This document shows, piece by piece, positions 44,885 through 53,660 of a DNA stretch of 64,000 nucleotides; the stretch's first letter is position 1; the number at the start of each line of letters is the position of its first letter. A model generated the notes under the pieces. That model was not told the origin of the DNA. It did not search any database and was given only the letters and a program-made list of their open reading frames with translations. Made by a program: the position numbers and the translations under genes. The DNA comes from Sphingobacterium sp. B16(2022) (GTDB taxonomy: Bacteria > Bacteroidota > Bacteroidia > Sphingobacteriales > Sphingobacteriaceae), in the NCBI RefSeq assembly GCF_012030425.1, contig NZ_JAAUVN010000005.1, positions 62,001 through 126,000 of the forward strand. The letters run 5' to 3'.

Positions 44885-44902
44885 TATCAAAAGTAATTTG
44901 AT

Positions 44903-45415
44903 ATGAAGAAACGTATATTGATTCCTAGTGATTTTACAATAGATTCCCTTTTATTTGTGATCCAAAGTCTCGAACATTCGAAGGCGAAAGAAGTGGAGGT
45001 CGTATTGGTATATGGCAACCGCAGTAGTACGTCTATCAGTGAATTGCTAGGTATTAAACTGGAGGATCAACTGTCAGATCTTCATTCGGAAGATTTTATT
45101 AAAGCTTGCCAGATGATCTGTAATCGCTATGAAGATCGGAAGTTGGTCATATATACGGATATCATCGGTACCGACAATTCAAATTACTTACATAATTATT
45201 TATTAGGCGCAAAGATTGATGAAATCAGAGTGCCATCAAATTATGCATTTGAAAAAAGAACTAAGCATTTTTTTGATGTAGGAAAGGTTTTACTGCGGTT
45301 GAACGCGCGTAAACTGGGGCAAGTCGGAATTATACAGAAACCCGGTACTGAGAAATTTGAGTGTAATGTTTTATCTGATTTATTCTTTAAAAAAAAATGG
45401 GATGTCAATTATTAA
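44903..45415 (+). CDS. Usp-like protein of the two-component-linked cassette
   Basis: 170 residues, soluble. It starts KKRILIPSDFTIDS, like the first strand and loop of universal stress proteins, and continues with alternating strand/helix pattern (VEVVLVYGN, KLVIYTDIIG, IDEIRVPSNY). The later ATP-binding GSxG loop of Usp is not visible, so nucleotide binding is doubtful. First gene of a tightly packed three-gene unit: it overlaps the next gene by 14 bases. Function unknown. Confidence 0.6.
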   Translation: MKKRILIPSDFTIDSLLFVIQSLEHSKAKEVEVVLVYGNRSSTSISELLGIKLEDQLSDLHSEDFIKACQMICNRYEDRKLVIYTDIIGTDNSNYLHNYLLGAKIDEIRVPSNYAFEKRTKHFFDVGKVLLRLNARKLGQVGIIQKPGTEKFECNVLSDLFFKKKWDVNY

Positions 45416-45902
45416 AATAAATCTGCTGGTTAAATTCAACTTTATCTTACTTGCTTTGCTTCTTTTTTTAGCAACAACTATGGTGATGTTTTATGAAAGT
45501 CCAGAGCGTATGTTGGAAGGAGAATGGGTCGAACAAGGATGGTATTTTGAAAAAGTGGATAATATGCCATCTTTTCAAAAGCAATCGACGATTCATGAAG
45601 AAATTAAAAATACTCTGATTGCACATTTACCGCCTCTTCAAGACGGTTTGTGGCACTTTGAAAGAAAAGGAAGCCGCAGTTATATTGCCCATCATCATGA
45701 TAATAGATATAATTGGTTTTTAAAGGGAAGAGGTCATATTTTGGAGCTACGGAAAGACGATAAACTTGTGGAAAGTTTTGTGATACATGAACTTAGTGAT
45801 ACCAGATTAATACTACATCTTAATTTAGATCTACAGGCTAAGGGAATTGCACGAATTGTGTTGGAGAAAGGAGAAAAAATAAATTATGCTAAGAAAATAT
45901 AG
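45402..45902 (+). CDS. Membrane-anchored lipocalin-like protein
   Basis: 166 residues from ATG 45402, overlapping the previous stop. One membrane helix (about 5-30, LVKFNFILLALLLFLATTMV) anchors an outside domain starting ERMLEGEWVEQGWYFEK and running with beta pattern through WHFERKGSRSY, YNWFLKGRGHILEL and IARIVLEKGE. The LxGxW entry and antiparallel strands suggest a lipocalin-like barrel, but I do not recognise a named family. It overlaps the DUF1275 gene by 17 bases. Confidence 0.6.
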   Translation: MSIIKINLLVKFNFILLALLLFLATTMVMFYESPERMLEGEWVEQGWYFEKVDNMPSFQKQSTIHEEIKNTLIAHLPPLQDGLWHFERKGSRSYIAHHHDNRYNWFLKGRGHILELRKDDKLVESFVIHELSDTRLILHLNLDLQAKGIARIVLEKGEKINYAKKI

Positions 45903-46635
45903 TAATCATCGCACGATACAAGACAATATTAAATTGGGATCCTTGACTGCTTTTTCAGCAGGTATGGTCAATGTCGCATCGGTCATCGTTTTTTTTTCAT
46001 TTACCTCAAATGTAACGGGGTATTATGCCATTTTTGCTCAAGAGATTGCTAAGGGTAACTGGTATCAGGGGGCTGTAGTTTTATTCTGGATATTATTATT
46101 TTTAATCGGCAGTATGCTTTCGAATATGATTATTATTCATGGAAAGGGGCGTTTTAGTGCTTTTCTTACTCATTCTATACCTTTAGTTCTTGAAATATTA
46201 AGCATATTATTTGTCGGCATTTATCTGGATTTTTTTTATAAAGATTCTTTACAGGAAACAGAAATCTTGGTGGGGGCGTTGTTATTCGCTATGGGGCTAC
46301 AAAATGGATTGACTGCCAGTATTTCAAACTCAGTAGTAAAAACGACTCATTTGACTGGACTTACAACAGATCTGGCTATTCTGATTTCTATGTTTACAAA
46401 GGAATCTAACAGACATAATAAAGCACTTGTTGATAAGTTTAATTTATTGTTGAGTATAGTAATGGCTTATGTTGCGGGCGGGCTGTTAAGTGGTTTATCA
46501 TTTGCTTTTTTGACCAATAAGACATTTTACGTAGTATGTTTTGTCCTATTGATCATAGGCTCTTATGATTACTATAAACTATATATTATCAAAAAACAAT
46601 ATGTGCAGCGACACCGCCAATCATTAGTTTCCTAG
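45886..46635 (+). CDS. DUF1275 (YoaK) family membrane protein
   Basis: 249 residues with about six membrane helices. Family marks: LTAFSAGMVNVASVIVFF in helix 1, SNVTGYYAIFA, and MGLQNGLTASISNSVVKTTHLTGLTTDLA in the middle. The family is widespread and uncharacterised, suspected to transport small molecules. Last gene of the cassette, four bases from the convergent acetyltransferase gene, leaving no room for a terminator. Confidence 0.87.
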   Translation: MLRKYSNHRTIQDNIKLGSLTAFSAGMVNVASVIVFFSFTSNVTGYYAIFAQEIAKGNWYQGAVVLFWILLFLIGSMLSNMIIIHGKGRFSAFLTHSIPLVLEILSILFVGIYLDFFYKDSLQETEILVGALLFAMGLQNGLTASISNSVVKTTHLTGLTTDLAILISMFTKESNRHNKALVDKFNLLLSIVMAYVAGGLLSGLSFAFLTNKTFYVVCFVLLIIGSYDYYKLYIIKKQYVQRHRQSLVS

Positions 46636-46639
46636 CTTT

Positions 46640-47482
46640 TTATATATTTTTTATCATTTCAAGTTGAGACACATTATTTTCAAGACTTAAACTTTTAAAA
46701 AATCCAGTGCTTTCTGAAGAACTATTGTCGATATTAAAGGCATATAGTTCTTTTGATCCGGTTGATTGTGTCATCGCATTTATCAATTGTGTTGCTATGC
46801 CTTTCCGTCTATGGATTGTAGGAACTGCAATTTGTTGTATTCTTTTTGTCTGAGCATTATAGATTATATATCCGACCAATTCGTCTTCTAAATACGCGCA
46901 GAGGATAGTAATCTTATCTTTGCTTTTTTCTAAAGTTGTTATGGAATTTTGCCAAGATGGTTTAATTGACCAAAAAGATATAAAATCATCCCATTTAAAA
47001 TTTTCTACTTGTTTAATAGATAAAAAACTGGATTTCTTATCTGATTCAAAAGATCCTTTAAAACAATCTAGCGTTCTATTAACCCGATAATTCATTTTCT
47101 CATAGGCGCGTATTGCACGTTGGTTACCGACAATAACTTCCAGTACCATATGATCTACATCAAGATCTCTTAGTTTTGGGATTAAGTAATTATACATTTT
47201 ACCTACCAAACCTTGTCCTCGAAAATCAGGAATGACTCCAGTAGCAGCATTATAAGCGACCAATTTTTCACCATTATGATTTAAGGCATGAAGCATAAAA
47301 CCAACTAATTTACCTGAATAAAAAACTCCTAAAGATAAATCAAGCCGGATGTTTTCGGTGAAAATTTTATATTCCAACTGCTGAGAAGTAAGTTGAAATG
47401 GAACGATATAATCAGAAAATGATTGGTTCAAAATTTCTGTAATGTAATCAATTCTGATATTTTCTAAAGTTGTAATTTCCAT
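46640..47482 (-). CDS. Double GNAT acetyltransferase
   Basis: 280 residues with two GNAT units: the first has GVIPDFRGQGLVGKMYNYL (about 81-99) and the second the acetyl-CoA loop TIHRRKGIATQLINAM (about 222-237). N-acetylation of a small molecule or a protein N-terminus is likely; substrate unknown. Convergent with the cassette. Confidence 0.88.
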   Translation of the reverse strand: MEITTLENIRIDYITEILNQSFSDYIVPFQLTSQQLEYKIFTENIRLDLSLGVFYSGKLVGFMLHALNHNGEKLVAYNAATGVIPDFRGQGLVGKMYNYLIPKLRDLDVDHMVLEVIVGNQRAIRAYEKMNYRVNRTLDCFKGSFESDKKSSFLSIKQVENFKWDDFISFWSIKPSWQNSITTLEKSKDKITILCAYLEDELVGYIIYNAQTKRIQQIAVPTIHRRKGIATQLINAMTQSTGSKELYAFNIDNSSSESTGFFKSLSLENNVSQLEMIKNI

Positions 47483-47586
47483 TTTTTATTTTTTATTACA
47501 GAATGCTTTCTTATTATTTTTGAGTAAGATGAGTGAACTATTCTATTCACTTTACTAAGGTATAACTTTCTTAAGTGCTAGAAGTT

Positions 47587-48516
47587 TTACTGTTTTAGTG
47601 TACCTGGAGAAATGCCAAATTTCTTTTTAAATGCTGTTATAAAATGTTGGGGATTCTGATAACCGATGTGGTCTGCCACTTCATTTACATATTTATCCTC
47701 TTCTAACAACAGCCTTTTTGCTTCTTCCATTTTCAGATCTTTGATGTAGCTGTATACTGTCATTCCAAAAAGCTCTTTAAAGCTTAGCATAAGTTTCCGT
47801 TTGTTCATGCCAATAAGTTGAGCCAGTTGTGTGATGGTTAGGAATTGGTCCATGTGCTGCTCGATTAGTTGCTTCGCATGAAAGAGTTTATCTCTATCCA
47901 TTTTTCCAAAAGAGAGAGATTTTTGGTGGGGATGATTATTGGATTTTTGTAATTGCAGTAGGAAAAGTTCTGTCATTTTTGCTTCCATATATAGCCCGCG
48001 CATCTTTTGATTGTAAGGGTTAATTTGAATCTGAGCAATTGTATTACGCATTGCTGGAGTAGTGGTCATCACAGTTCCTGAGAATAGATTTGATGTGTCA
48101 GAAACAAAATCACTTAATAATTTTTCAAAATGAGATTGGCCTATCCTAATTTCCAAAAAACTTCCTGTTTCAGTTGGAGACATCACAATATCTTGTCTAT
48201 AATCTTCTAAATATGTTATAGTATTGCTTCCTTTTATAAGATTCAATGGTTGTCCGGAACGATAAGCTCCACTAGATCCATCTAATCTGAAGTGCATTTC
48301 AAGAGCTTCTTTTTCAATATTAATCTGGAGTTGCTCTTCTTTAATTAATGTGTAATTGCACTGGATAAATTGTAACGAATCAAAGGTCGTTTCGTGAAAA
48401 AAAAACGCACCACCTGATTTTGTTTTTATATTATGTTTCTTTTCCGAATAAGCAGAAAACTTTTCGCTTTTTAGACTATTGCGTTGGATAATAGTTAATT
48501 CCTGATTTTGCATCAT
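47587..48516 (-). CDS. AraC family transcriptional regulator
   Basis: 309 residues from ATG 48516. The first 200 residues are a ligand or sensing region without a recognised motif; the C-terminal AraC domain has two helix-turn-helix parts, ITQLAQLIGMNKRKLMLSFKELFG and VADHIGYQNPQHFITAFKKKFGISP. The longer TTG frame to 48579 is excluded by a TACCTTTG promoter box at 48584-48577 that overlaps that TTG. Divergent from the flavin monooxygenase gene, which it may control. Confidence 0.9.
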   Translation of the reverse strand: MMQNQELTIIQRNSLKSEKFSAYSEKKHNIKTKSGGAFFFHETTFDSLQFIQCNYTLIKEEQLQINIEKEALEMHFRLDGSSGAYRSGQPLNLIKGSNTITYLEDYRQDIVMSPTETGSFLEIRIGQSHFEKLLSDFVSDTSNLFSGTVMTTTPAMRNTIAQIQINPYNQKMRGLYMEAKMTELFLLQLQKSNNHPHQKSLSFGKMDRDKLFHAKQLIEQHMDQFLTITQLAQLIGMNKRKLMLSFKELFGMTVYSYIKDLKMEEAKRLLLEEDKYVNEVADHIGYQNPQHFITAFKKKFGISPGTLKQ

Positions 48517-48576
48517 TGCGTAGGTTTTAATCTCTATTGCGTTATCTTCTCTCGATATGTAATGATAATATTTGTA

Positions 48577-48584
48577 CAAAGGTA
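48577..48584 (-). promoter_or_regulatory. TAnnTTTG box of the AraC-type gene
   Basis: Minus-strand TACCTTTG. It overlaps the candidate TTG start at 48579, so the real start must be downstream, at ATG 48516. Confidence 0.55.
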
Positions 48585-48680
48585 AGCAAATAAGTTTTTA
48601 TGTATTGTTTTGGAATGAACTCGATATACAATTTGCTTTATTCCTTCATAAGTTGAATTTTTTTTTAAGACAGTTTAAAA

Positions 48681-49949
48681 ATGAAAGTAGAAAAAATACA
48701 GGATGTTATTGTTGTCGGAGCTGGGCAAGCTGGACTGGCCATAAGCTATTATCTTAAAAACCATAGAATAAAACATATCGTATTGGAGCAGCATTTTATT
48801 GGTTATTCGTGGAAAGAGCATCGCTGGGATTCATTCAAAATGAATACACCGAACTGGATGACCACTCTTCCTGGTATGGATATTCCGATTAATAAAAGGG
48901 AATACTTTATGACTAAAGAAGAATTTGTAATGTATTTGAAAAAGTATGTTCGAACATTTAACCTACCTATATTAGAAAACCATAAAGTAATCGGAATTGA
49001 AAAAACTGACATAGGTTTTGCTGTTAATATAGAGAAGGAGGGTGTATTTTATACATTTTTATCAAAAGCAGTTGTAATCGCTTCGGGTATTATGAATAAG
49101 ATTTCATTGCCCAAGCTATGGAAAAACGTACCTGCTCATGTAAAACAATTTCACGCTTCCGAATATAAGAATGTGAAACAAATGCCTACTGGAAATATAT
49201 TGGTTGTGGGAGGTGGGCAATCAGGTTGTCAGATTGCTGAAGAACTGGCTCTGGCAAAGAGAAAAGTATATTTAGCTGGAAGTAAAGTCGCAAGAGCACC
49301 ACGCCGCTATAAAGGGAAAGATATCATGGAATGGATGGATCGGATGGGGATGATGGATATGTCCAGTAAGTTGTTAAAAGAAAAATCTCATTTACTTGCT
49401 GTGCAACCTCAAGTTTCAGGTCTAGGTTTGTTAGGACATACGGTAAGTTATCAATCATTGTATAGTATAGGGGTCACAATTCTTGGTGGTTTAAAAGGCG
49501 TAGATGATGAAAATCTATATTTTGACGATAATGCTAAAAGTAATATCCATTATGCAGATGAAACCTCGGTTTTTATTAAGAGTCAAGTAGATGCTTACCT
49601 TGAAAAGCATTCTGCATTTATTTCAGAAGAAGAGGAGGATCTTTCAGATTGTCCTGATAATAACTATGTTTCAGCTTCCGATTTACGTATACTTTGTTTA
49701 AGAGACTTTGATATAGCTACAATAATTTGGGCTACAGGGTTTGGATATGACTTTAGTTATCTAAATGCATCTTTAGTTGATGATAAGGGAAGACCTGAGC
49801 ATGTAGATGGTGAAATGCTAACGGAGGGTTTTTATTGCATAGGCTTTCCCTGGTTACGGAAGAAAAAATCAGGACTTGTTTTTGGAGTAAGTGATGATGC
49901 AAAAGCAATTGTAGAAAAAATTATGCAAAATTTGAATAAGAACCAATGA
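48681..49949 (+). CDS. Flavin-containing monooxygenase (CzcO-like)
   Basis: 422 residues. FAD-binding GAGQAG at 13-18, NADPH-binding GGGQSG near residue 178, WDSFKMNTPNW in the region typical of CzcO/FMO-like enzymes, and ATGFGYDFSYL near the end. It should use NADPH and O2 to oxygenate a small molecule. Its gene is 164 bases from the divergent AraC-type gene, a common regulator-target arrangement. The downstream inverted repeat at 50014-50055 can terminate it. Confidence 0.88.
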   Translation: MKVEKIQDVIVVGAGQAGLAISYYLKNHRIKHIVLEQHFIGYSWKEHRWDSFKMNTPNWMTTLPGMDIPINKREYFMTKEEFVMYLKKYVRTFNLPILENHKVIGIEKTDIGFAVNIEKEGVFYTFLSKAVVIASGIMNKISLPKLWKNVPAHVKQFHASEYKNVKQMPTGNILVVGGGQSGCQIAEELALAKRKVYLAGSKVARAPRRYKGKDIMEWMDRMGMMDMSSKLLKEKSHLLAVQPQVSGLGLLGHTVSYQSLYSIGVTILGGLKGVDDENLYFDDNAKSNIHYADETSVFIKSQVDAYLEKHSAFISEEEEDLSDCPDNNYVSASDLRILCLRDFDIATIIWATGFGYDFSYLNASLVDDKGRPEHVDGEMLTEGFYCIGFPWLRKKKSGLVFGVSDDAKAIVEKIMQNLNKNQ

Positions 49950-50013
49950 ATTGAAGTGTAATTTTTATCCCTTTTGAGCAAGAAGGTATTGTGAATAAAA
50001 TGTCTATTTCGAC

Positions 50014-50055
50014 ATTAAAGACTGCTATCTGCATAAAAAGATAGCAATCTTTAAT
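50014..50055. terminator. Shared terminator between monooxygenase and immunity genes
   Basis: 17-nt arms (50014-50030 and 50039-50055, core GCTATCT / AGATAGC) with one mismatch and an 8-nt loop; ATTAAAG and CTTTAAT flank it. It lies between convergent genes. Confidence 0.75.
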
Positions 50056-50066
50056 GGTCTGATCTA

Positions 50067-50345
50067 TTATGAGTTGTTTAGTGACTCATAAATACTATTG
50101 ATTAATGTCCGTATTTGAGAAATATTTTGATTAGAAAATGAAAATTCATCTGAGAATCTATTTGCCCCTTTCAAAAATTCTCTCAATTCCTGACCGTGCT
50201 GAATGTTATCTTCGTTTATGAATCTGTCTTTGTAGTTATTGAGATAGTTTAGATATGCTTGAATAGTGGTTTCATTTGCGACTTCTTTTTCTATTAGTTG
50301 CAATAACTTTAGATAATCATTTTTTATTTTCTCTGAACTTACCAT
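50067..50345 (-). CDS. Small cytoplasmic protein, candidate immunity protein
   Basis: 92 residues, soluble, helical (KNDYLKLLQLIEKEV, IQAYLNYLNNYKDRF, REFLKGANRFSDEF), no signal peptide, no recognised family. Its ATG overlaps the end of the upstream lipoprotein gene by 7 bases, so translation is coupled. Small size, overlap and partner identity suit a cognate immunity protein of a toxin, but this is context inference only. Confidence 0.55.
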   Translation of the reverse strand: MVSSEKIKNDYLKLLQLIEKEVANETTIQAYLNYLNNYKDRFINEDNIQHGQELREFLKGANRFSDEFSFSNQNISQIRTLINSIYESLNNS

Positions 50346-51112
50346 GATAATGGAATTTGTATTACTAATTTTTTAAAAGCATCGTCTCTAACTGCTGGAG
50401 GGATGAATAACTGCAGTTCTCCTCCAGGTAGGTGTGGATTAATTACACCTGCTGCAATAGGTTGTTTTGCGGTAATTCCCTGCCAAACTTTTAAAGTCTG
50501 CTTTTGTGGAACTTCATATTCGTAGCATTTACTAAAATCGTTCCAAGCGGGCTGAACGGCAGTACCACCAATAACAGCTCCAACAGATTTTGGTTTTTCC
50601 TTTGTCCAGTATCCTCCTGCAGGATTACCTCCGGTTACCCGGTAAATTTTTGTTCCGGAAGGTAGAACCGTTGCTGTTGCATCAACAAAGTTGGCGGCCT
50701 CAATAGCTGGTAGATCTAAAGCTGGATCATTCCAATCCGGATGGTTAATACCTGCCAATAAACCATTTGATTTATAATCAGATTTTGCGATTCCTGGAAT
50801 ATTGTTCCAATCTTCTATATGAACTCTTTGGTGATAAATGCTGATTGCAGTTTCAAGTTTAGTCATTAAACCCGCTTTATCACTCGTTTTAGAGAAAGCT
50901 TCTTTTAGCTTCGTATTATCTAATCCTTTTTGTACCCAATTATTTAATTTGGCCTTAGTACCTGTACCAAGTGATCTTTCCAGATCATCCATCCATCCGG
51001 TTGGGTTTTCAATTTCTTCATTAATTGGATCATTGTCTGAAGAACAGTTAATAACAAGTTGACTTGTGAAAATCAACAGAATTAACATCATTTTTTGTGT
51101 AAATCTAGTCAT
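50339..51112 (-). CDS. Lipoprotein with TNT/ART-like C-terminal domain, candidate toxin
   Basis: 257 residues. A lipoprotein signal (ILLIFTSQLVINC, Cys23) is followed by an acidic SSDNDP stretch like surface-export signals of Bacteroidota. Residues 30-100 are helical. The C-terminal half has LPSGTKIYRVTGG, GGYWTKEKP, YEYEVPQKQTLKVWQG and LPGGELQLFIPP, the order seen in TNT-type NAD glycohydrolases (PPGT-R-G, Y-Y-V, G-G-Q). Catalytic residues cannot be proven by eye. The overlapping small gene would be its immunity partner. Alternative: ADP-ribosyltransferase-like or an inactive relative. Confidence 0.5.
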   Translation of the reverse strand: MTRFTQKMMLILLIFTSQLVINCSSDNDPINEEIENPTGWMDDLERSLGTGTKAKLNNWVQKGLDNTKLKEAFSKTSDKAGLMTKLETAISIYHQRVHIEDWNNIPGIAKSDYKSNGLLAGINHPDWNDPALDLPAIEAANFVDATATVLPSGTKIYRVTGGNPAGGYWTKEKPKSVGAVIGGTAVQPAWNDFSKCYEYEVPQKQTLKVWQGITAKQPIAAGVINPHLPGGELQLFIPPAVRDDAFKKLVIQIPLSW

Positions 51113-51533
51113 AAGAATCTTACGGGTTTAGGTTTTTGATAAAAATATATTTAATAAAAATTAATGAGTTTAGATTTGAATGGTATTTTTTAAAACTAAT
51201 TTTGTTCTATTAGGGAATTAAATTCATTTTTTATTTTATTTCTTATTTATAATTCATCAATTTTAATCATAATTAATTAACCCTGCAATAGGAAAATTAA
51301 AATAACTTTACATAATTAGGATGTGATTCTATTTTTATGGAATTTGCGGTGTAGCATTTTTATTATAAGCAGGTAAAAATTTAATTTTTACGAGCGATTC
51401 TGCTATAACAACATTTTTTTGTATTCTTTTGGTTGTCAGCTGAAACAAAAACATCATTGCTAAAGGGGGGATAGCAAGTGCTGGAAATCAAGATTTATGT
51501 GATACGTAAATCGAATGTTCTGAAATTTGGATA
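51113..51533. other. Gene-free AT-rich spacer
   Basis: No credible gene. A frame on the plus strand from 51478 runs antisense into the SMP-30 gene. A small inverted repeat TTGCTA / TAGCAA flanks a G6 run near 51460-51476. A TAGATTTG octamer (51170-51177) has no gene behind it. Confidence 0.45.
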
Positions 51534-52547
51534 TTATAATTTCAGAAGGGGAACGCGTAAGAGTTTATCAGAGGCAGTTATATATAGATATCCATCTCCA
51601 CCGAAATTACAGTTTGCCGTTGCAATTCCGAGTTTAATTCTACCTATTACATCTCCTTTATCGTTCAGTATGATAATTCCGCTTCCAGCAGCGGCAAAAA
51701 CATATCCGTCAGGATGTACTTTAATACCATCGGCAGCCATTGGTTCTGATGGAAACTTTAATTTGAAATCAACAAAAACCTCTGGTTTTCCCACTTCCAA
51801 TTTATTATTTAAAGAATATTCCATAATAAATGGGTGCTTGTGATCACTAATGGAGACATACAGTTTATCTTGTTTTGTTGAAAGTGCTATACCATTAGGT
51901 CTTGTTAAATTAGAGATTATTTGGATCGCGTTTCCAAAGGAATCTAGTCGATATACACCATTACTAATGATCTCTCTATTTATAGTATCCACTTCCCGGT
52001 TAGGGAGTCCGTAAGGAGGGTCAGTGAAAAAGTAATCTCCATGATCATGTTGACAGATATCATTAGGGGAATTAAATCTGAGCTGTTTCCAGTGTGTACT
52101 TAATGGTGTAAATTTTCGTTTATTGAGATCGATCTGAACAATTTGTCTATTCCCATGATCACATGCAACGAGATATCCTTCTTTGTTGATCACGAGCCCA
52201 TTAGTACCTGGTTCTTCACTGTAGATCTCAGTTCCTTGGTATCCTGCAGGTTGTATAAATTTCTCTACTCCATTTTTTGAGGACCACTTATATATGGTGT
52301 TCAGCCTTGTGTCGCTAAACAAGAGATAGTTACCTTTTTGAACCCATACCGGTCCCTCTGTCCACTGGAAACCTTCTGCTAGTAACTCAATTTTTATAAG
52401 AGGGTCAATTATTTTTTTAAAATCGGGGTGAAATACCTCTATTTTAGCTTGATCATAGAATTTTGAAGGAGTTTGTCCGAATACAGGTGATGAAAATATT
52501 ATAGTCAATATAGCTACTGTCAATTTTATGTTTCTATGAATAGTCAT
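51534..52547 (-). CDS. SMP-30/gluconolactonase family protein
   Basis: 337 residues with a signal peptide (ends SSPVFGQ). Six-bladed propeller marks: AEGFQWTEGPVWV (metal Glu), FNSPNDICQH with Asn-Asp, FTDPPYGLPNR, TRPNGIALS, and AADGIKVHPDGYVFAA with the catalytic Asp. It hydrolyses sugar lactones in the periplasm. Single gene. Confidence 0.92.
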   Translation of the reverse strand: MTIHRNIKLTVAILTIIFSSPVFGQTPSKFYDQAKIEVFHPDFKKIIDPLIKIELLAEGFQWTEGPVWVQKGNYLLFSDTRLNTIYKWSSKNGVEKFIQPAGYQGTEIYSEEPGTNGLVINKEGYLVACDHGNRQIVQIDLNKRKFTPLSTHWKQLRFNSPNDICQHDHGDYFFTDPPYGLPNREVDTINREIISNGVYRLDSFGNAIQIISNLTRPNGIALSTKQDKLYVSISDHKHPFIMEYSLNNKLEVGKPEVFVDFKLKFPSEPMAADGIKVHPDGYVFAAAGSGIIILNDKGDVIGRIKLGIATANCNFGGDGYLYITASDKLLRVPLLKL

Positions 52548-52785
52548 TATTAAAATTTTGATTGTGGTTTAAATTGAGTATGGTTTTGAATAGATCAGCA
52601 TTTCTATAAAGTTTTATCCTTTTATAAAACACAAAAATTTAAAAACTATTGGTACTCAGTTATTAATAAAGATAGTAATATTTATCGTTTACTAAAAATA
52701 ATCAATTCTTCTTATCCAGAAACTTAACTATATGTATGTTTAAGGTTATTTCATGGTTGTATATATTAACCTTTGTTTAGGTTAG
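52548..52785. other. Gene-free spacer upstream of SMP-30 gene
   Basis: AT-rich with no repeat or promoter match I can defend. Confidence 0.4.
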
Positions 52786-52881
52786 ATGGCAGAGGAGAAG
52801 ATCAAAATAGCAGTAGCTCCCGTTTATTATTTCAGATTGGAAGATGAATTTTTATCGGTTAGGGTAACTGAAGTTTTATGA
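52786..52881 (+). CDS. Possible small ORF, 31 residues
   Basis: ATG 52786 to TGA 52881, starting MAEEKIKIAVAPVYYFRL and ending VRVTEVL. It is followed after 6 bases by a hairpin (52888-52919) that would terminate it. No homology is recognised, and a 31-codon ORF can be chance. Confidence 0.25.
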   Translation: MAEEKIKIAVAPVYYFRLEDEFLSVRVTEVL

Positions 52882-52887
52882 TAAAAA

Positions 52888-52919
52888 AACTCCTGCAAGC
52901 TTTATGTTGTGCAGGAGTT
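52888..52919. terminator. Terminator of small barrel gene
   Basis: AACTCCTGCA / TGCAGGAGTT, 10-bp stem, 12-nt loop, A run on the left and T run on the right. Confidence 0.8.
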
Positions 52920-52945
52920 CCTTTTTTTGTTAGCTATAATTTCGT

Positions 52946-53461
52946 TTATTTTAAAACGAATTTGAATCCCAATGAGAAACTTGATGGATCAAAGTTAACA
53001 TCATGAGAAATATTCCACCAAGGTTTCCAATCAAAATGCATCGCCAATGGAGCGGAAGGAATTCTAAATTCTAAACCGAGCGCTGGTCTTATTGCAAAAT
53101 CTACATGCGTATCATCACCATCTTTCCAATGATACTTTTTGTACCCTTTATCATAATCGATAAACGATACTTGCGGACCAACACCAATATACCAGGAAAG
53201 ACCACGAGCTCCTGGAATTCTTTTGTTATAGGAATAGTCAACGCCTAGCACTGTGATATTATCCCCAAATAATACCTGTGCATTTACAGCGTCATTTCCG
53301 CCAAAGTTATGTTTTATTTGTGGACCAAATAAAGTTTCGCCATCACCTAAATCTATCCCTAAACCAATGGCCGTACGATAAGGTGTTTGTGCATTTGCCT
53401 TCTGATGAGCGGCAAATAATAAAGTAAAAAGAGTAAGAAAAGGTAGAATTACTTTTTTCAT
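52946..53461 (-). CDS. Small outer-membrane beta-barrel-like protein
   Basis: 171 residues with a signal peptide (ends ANAQ). Short amphipathic strands repeat (AIGLGIDLGDGETLFGPQIKH, GVDYSYNKRI, WYIGVGPQVSF, PALGLEFRIPSAPLAMHFDWKPWW) and it ends with SLGFKFVLK, a C-terminal aromatic strand. It is likely an eight-stranded barrel of unknown function. Confidence 0.75.
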   Translation of the reverse strand: MKKVILPFLTLFTLLFAAHQKANAQTPYRTAIGLGIDLGDGETLFGPQIKHNFGGNDAVNAQVLFGDNITVLGVDYSYNKRIPGARGLSWYIGVGPQVSFIDYDKGYKKYHWKDGDDTHVDFAIRPALGLEFRIPSAPLAMHFDWKPWWNISHDVNFDPSSFSLGFKFVLK

Positions 53462-53660
53462 GATAATTATAAAAAATATTAGTTTAAGTTTTCAAAAGGA
53501 AAACTTTCGCTGTTATAACAAATAGTTTGCCAATCCCCTCTAATTTAAATGTTGAAAAAGTCATCATTTTGCTAATGAGGTAGTTATTTTGTTGTTTAAT
53601 ATTTTTTAAAGCTAGATCACTTTACAATTTAATTTTCTGATTCTATTTGCCTTATTTTTT

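Noticed and set aside
51478..51843. Plus-strand frame of 121 codons
   Set aside because: It overlaps the 3' end of the SMP-30 gene antisense over most of its length and has no promoter box or family.
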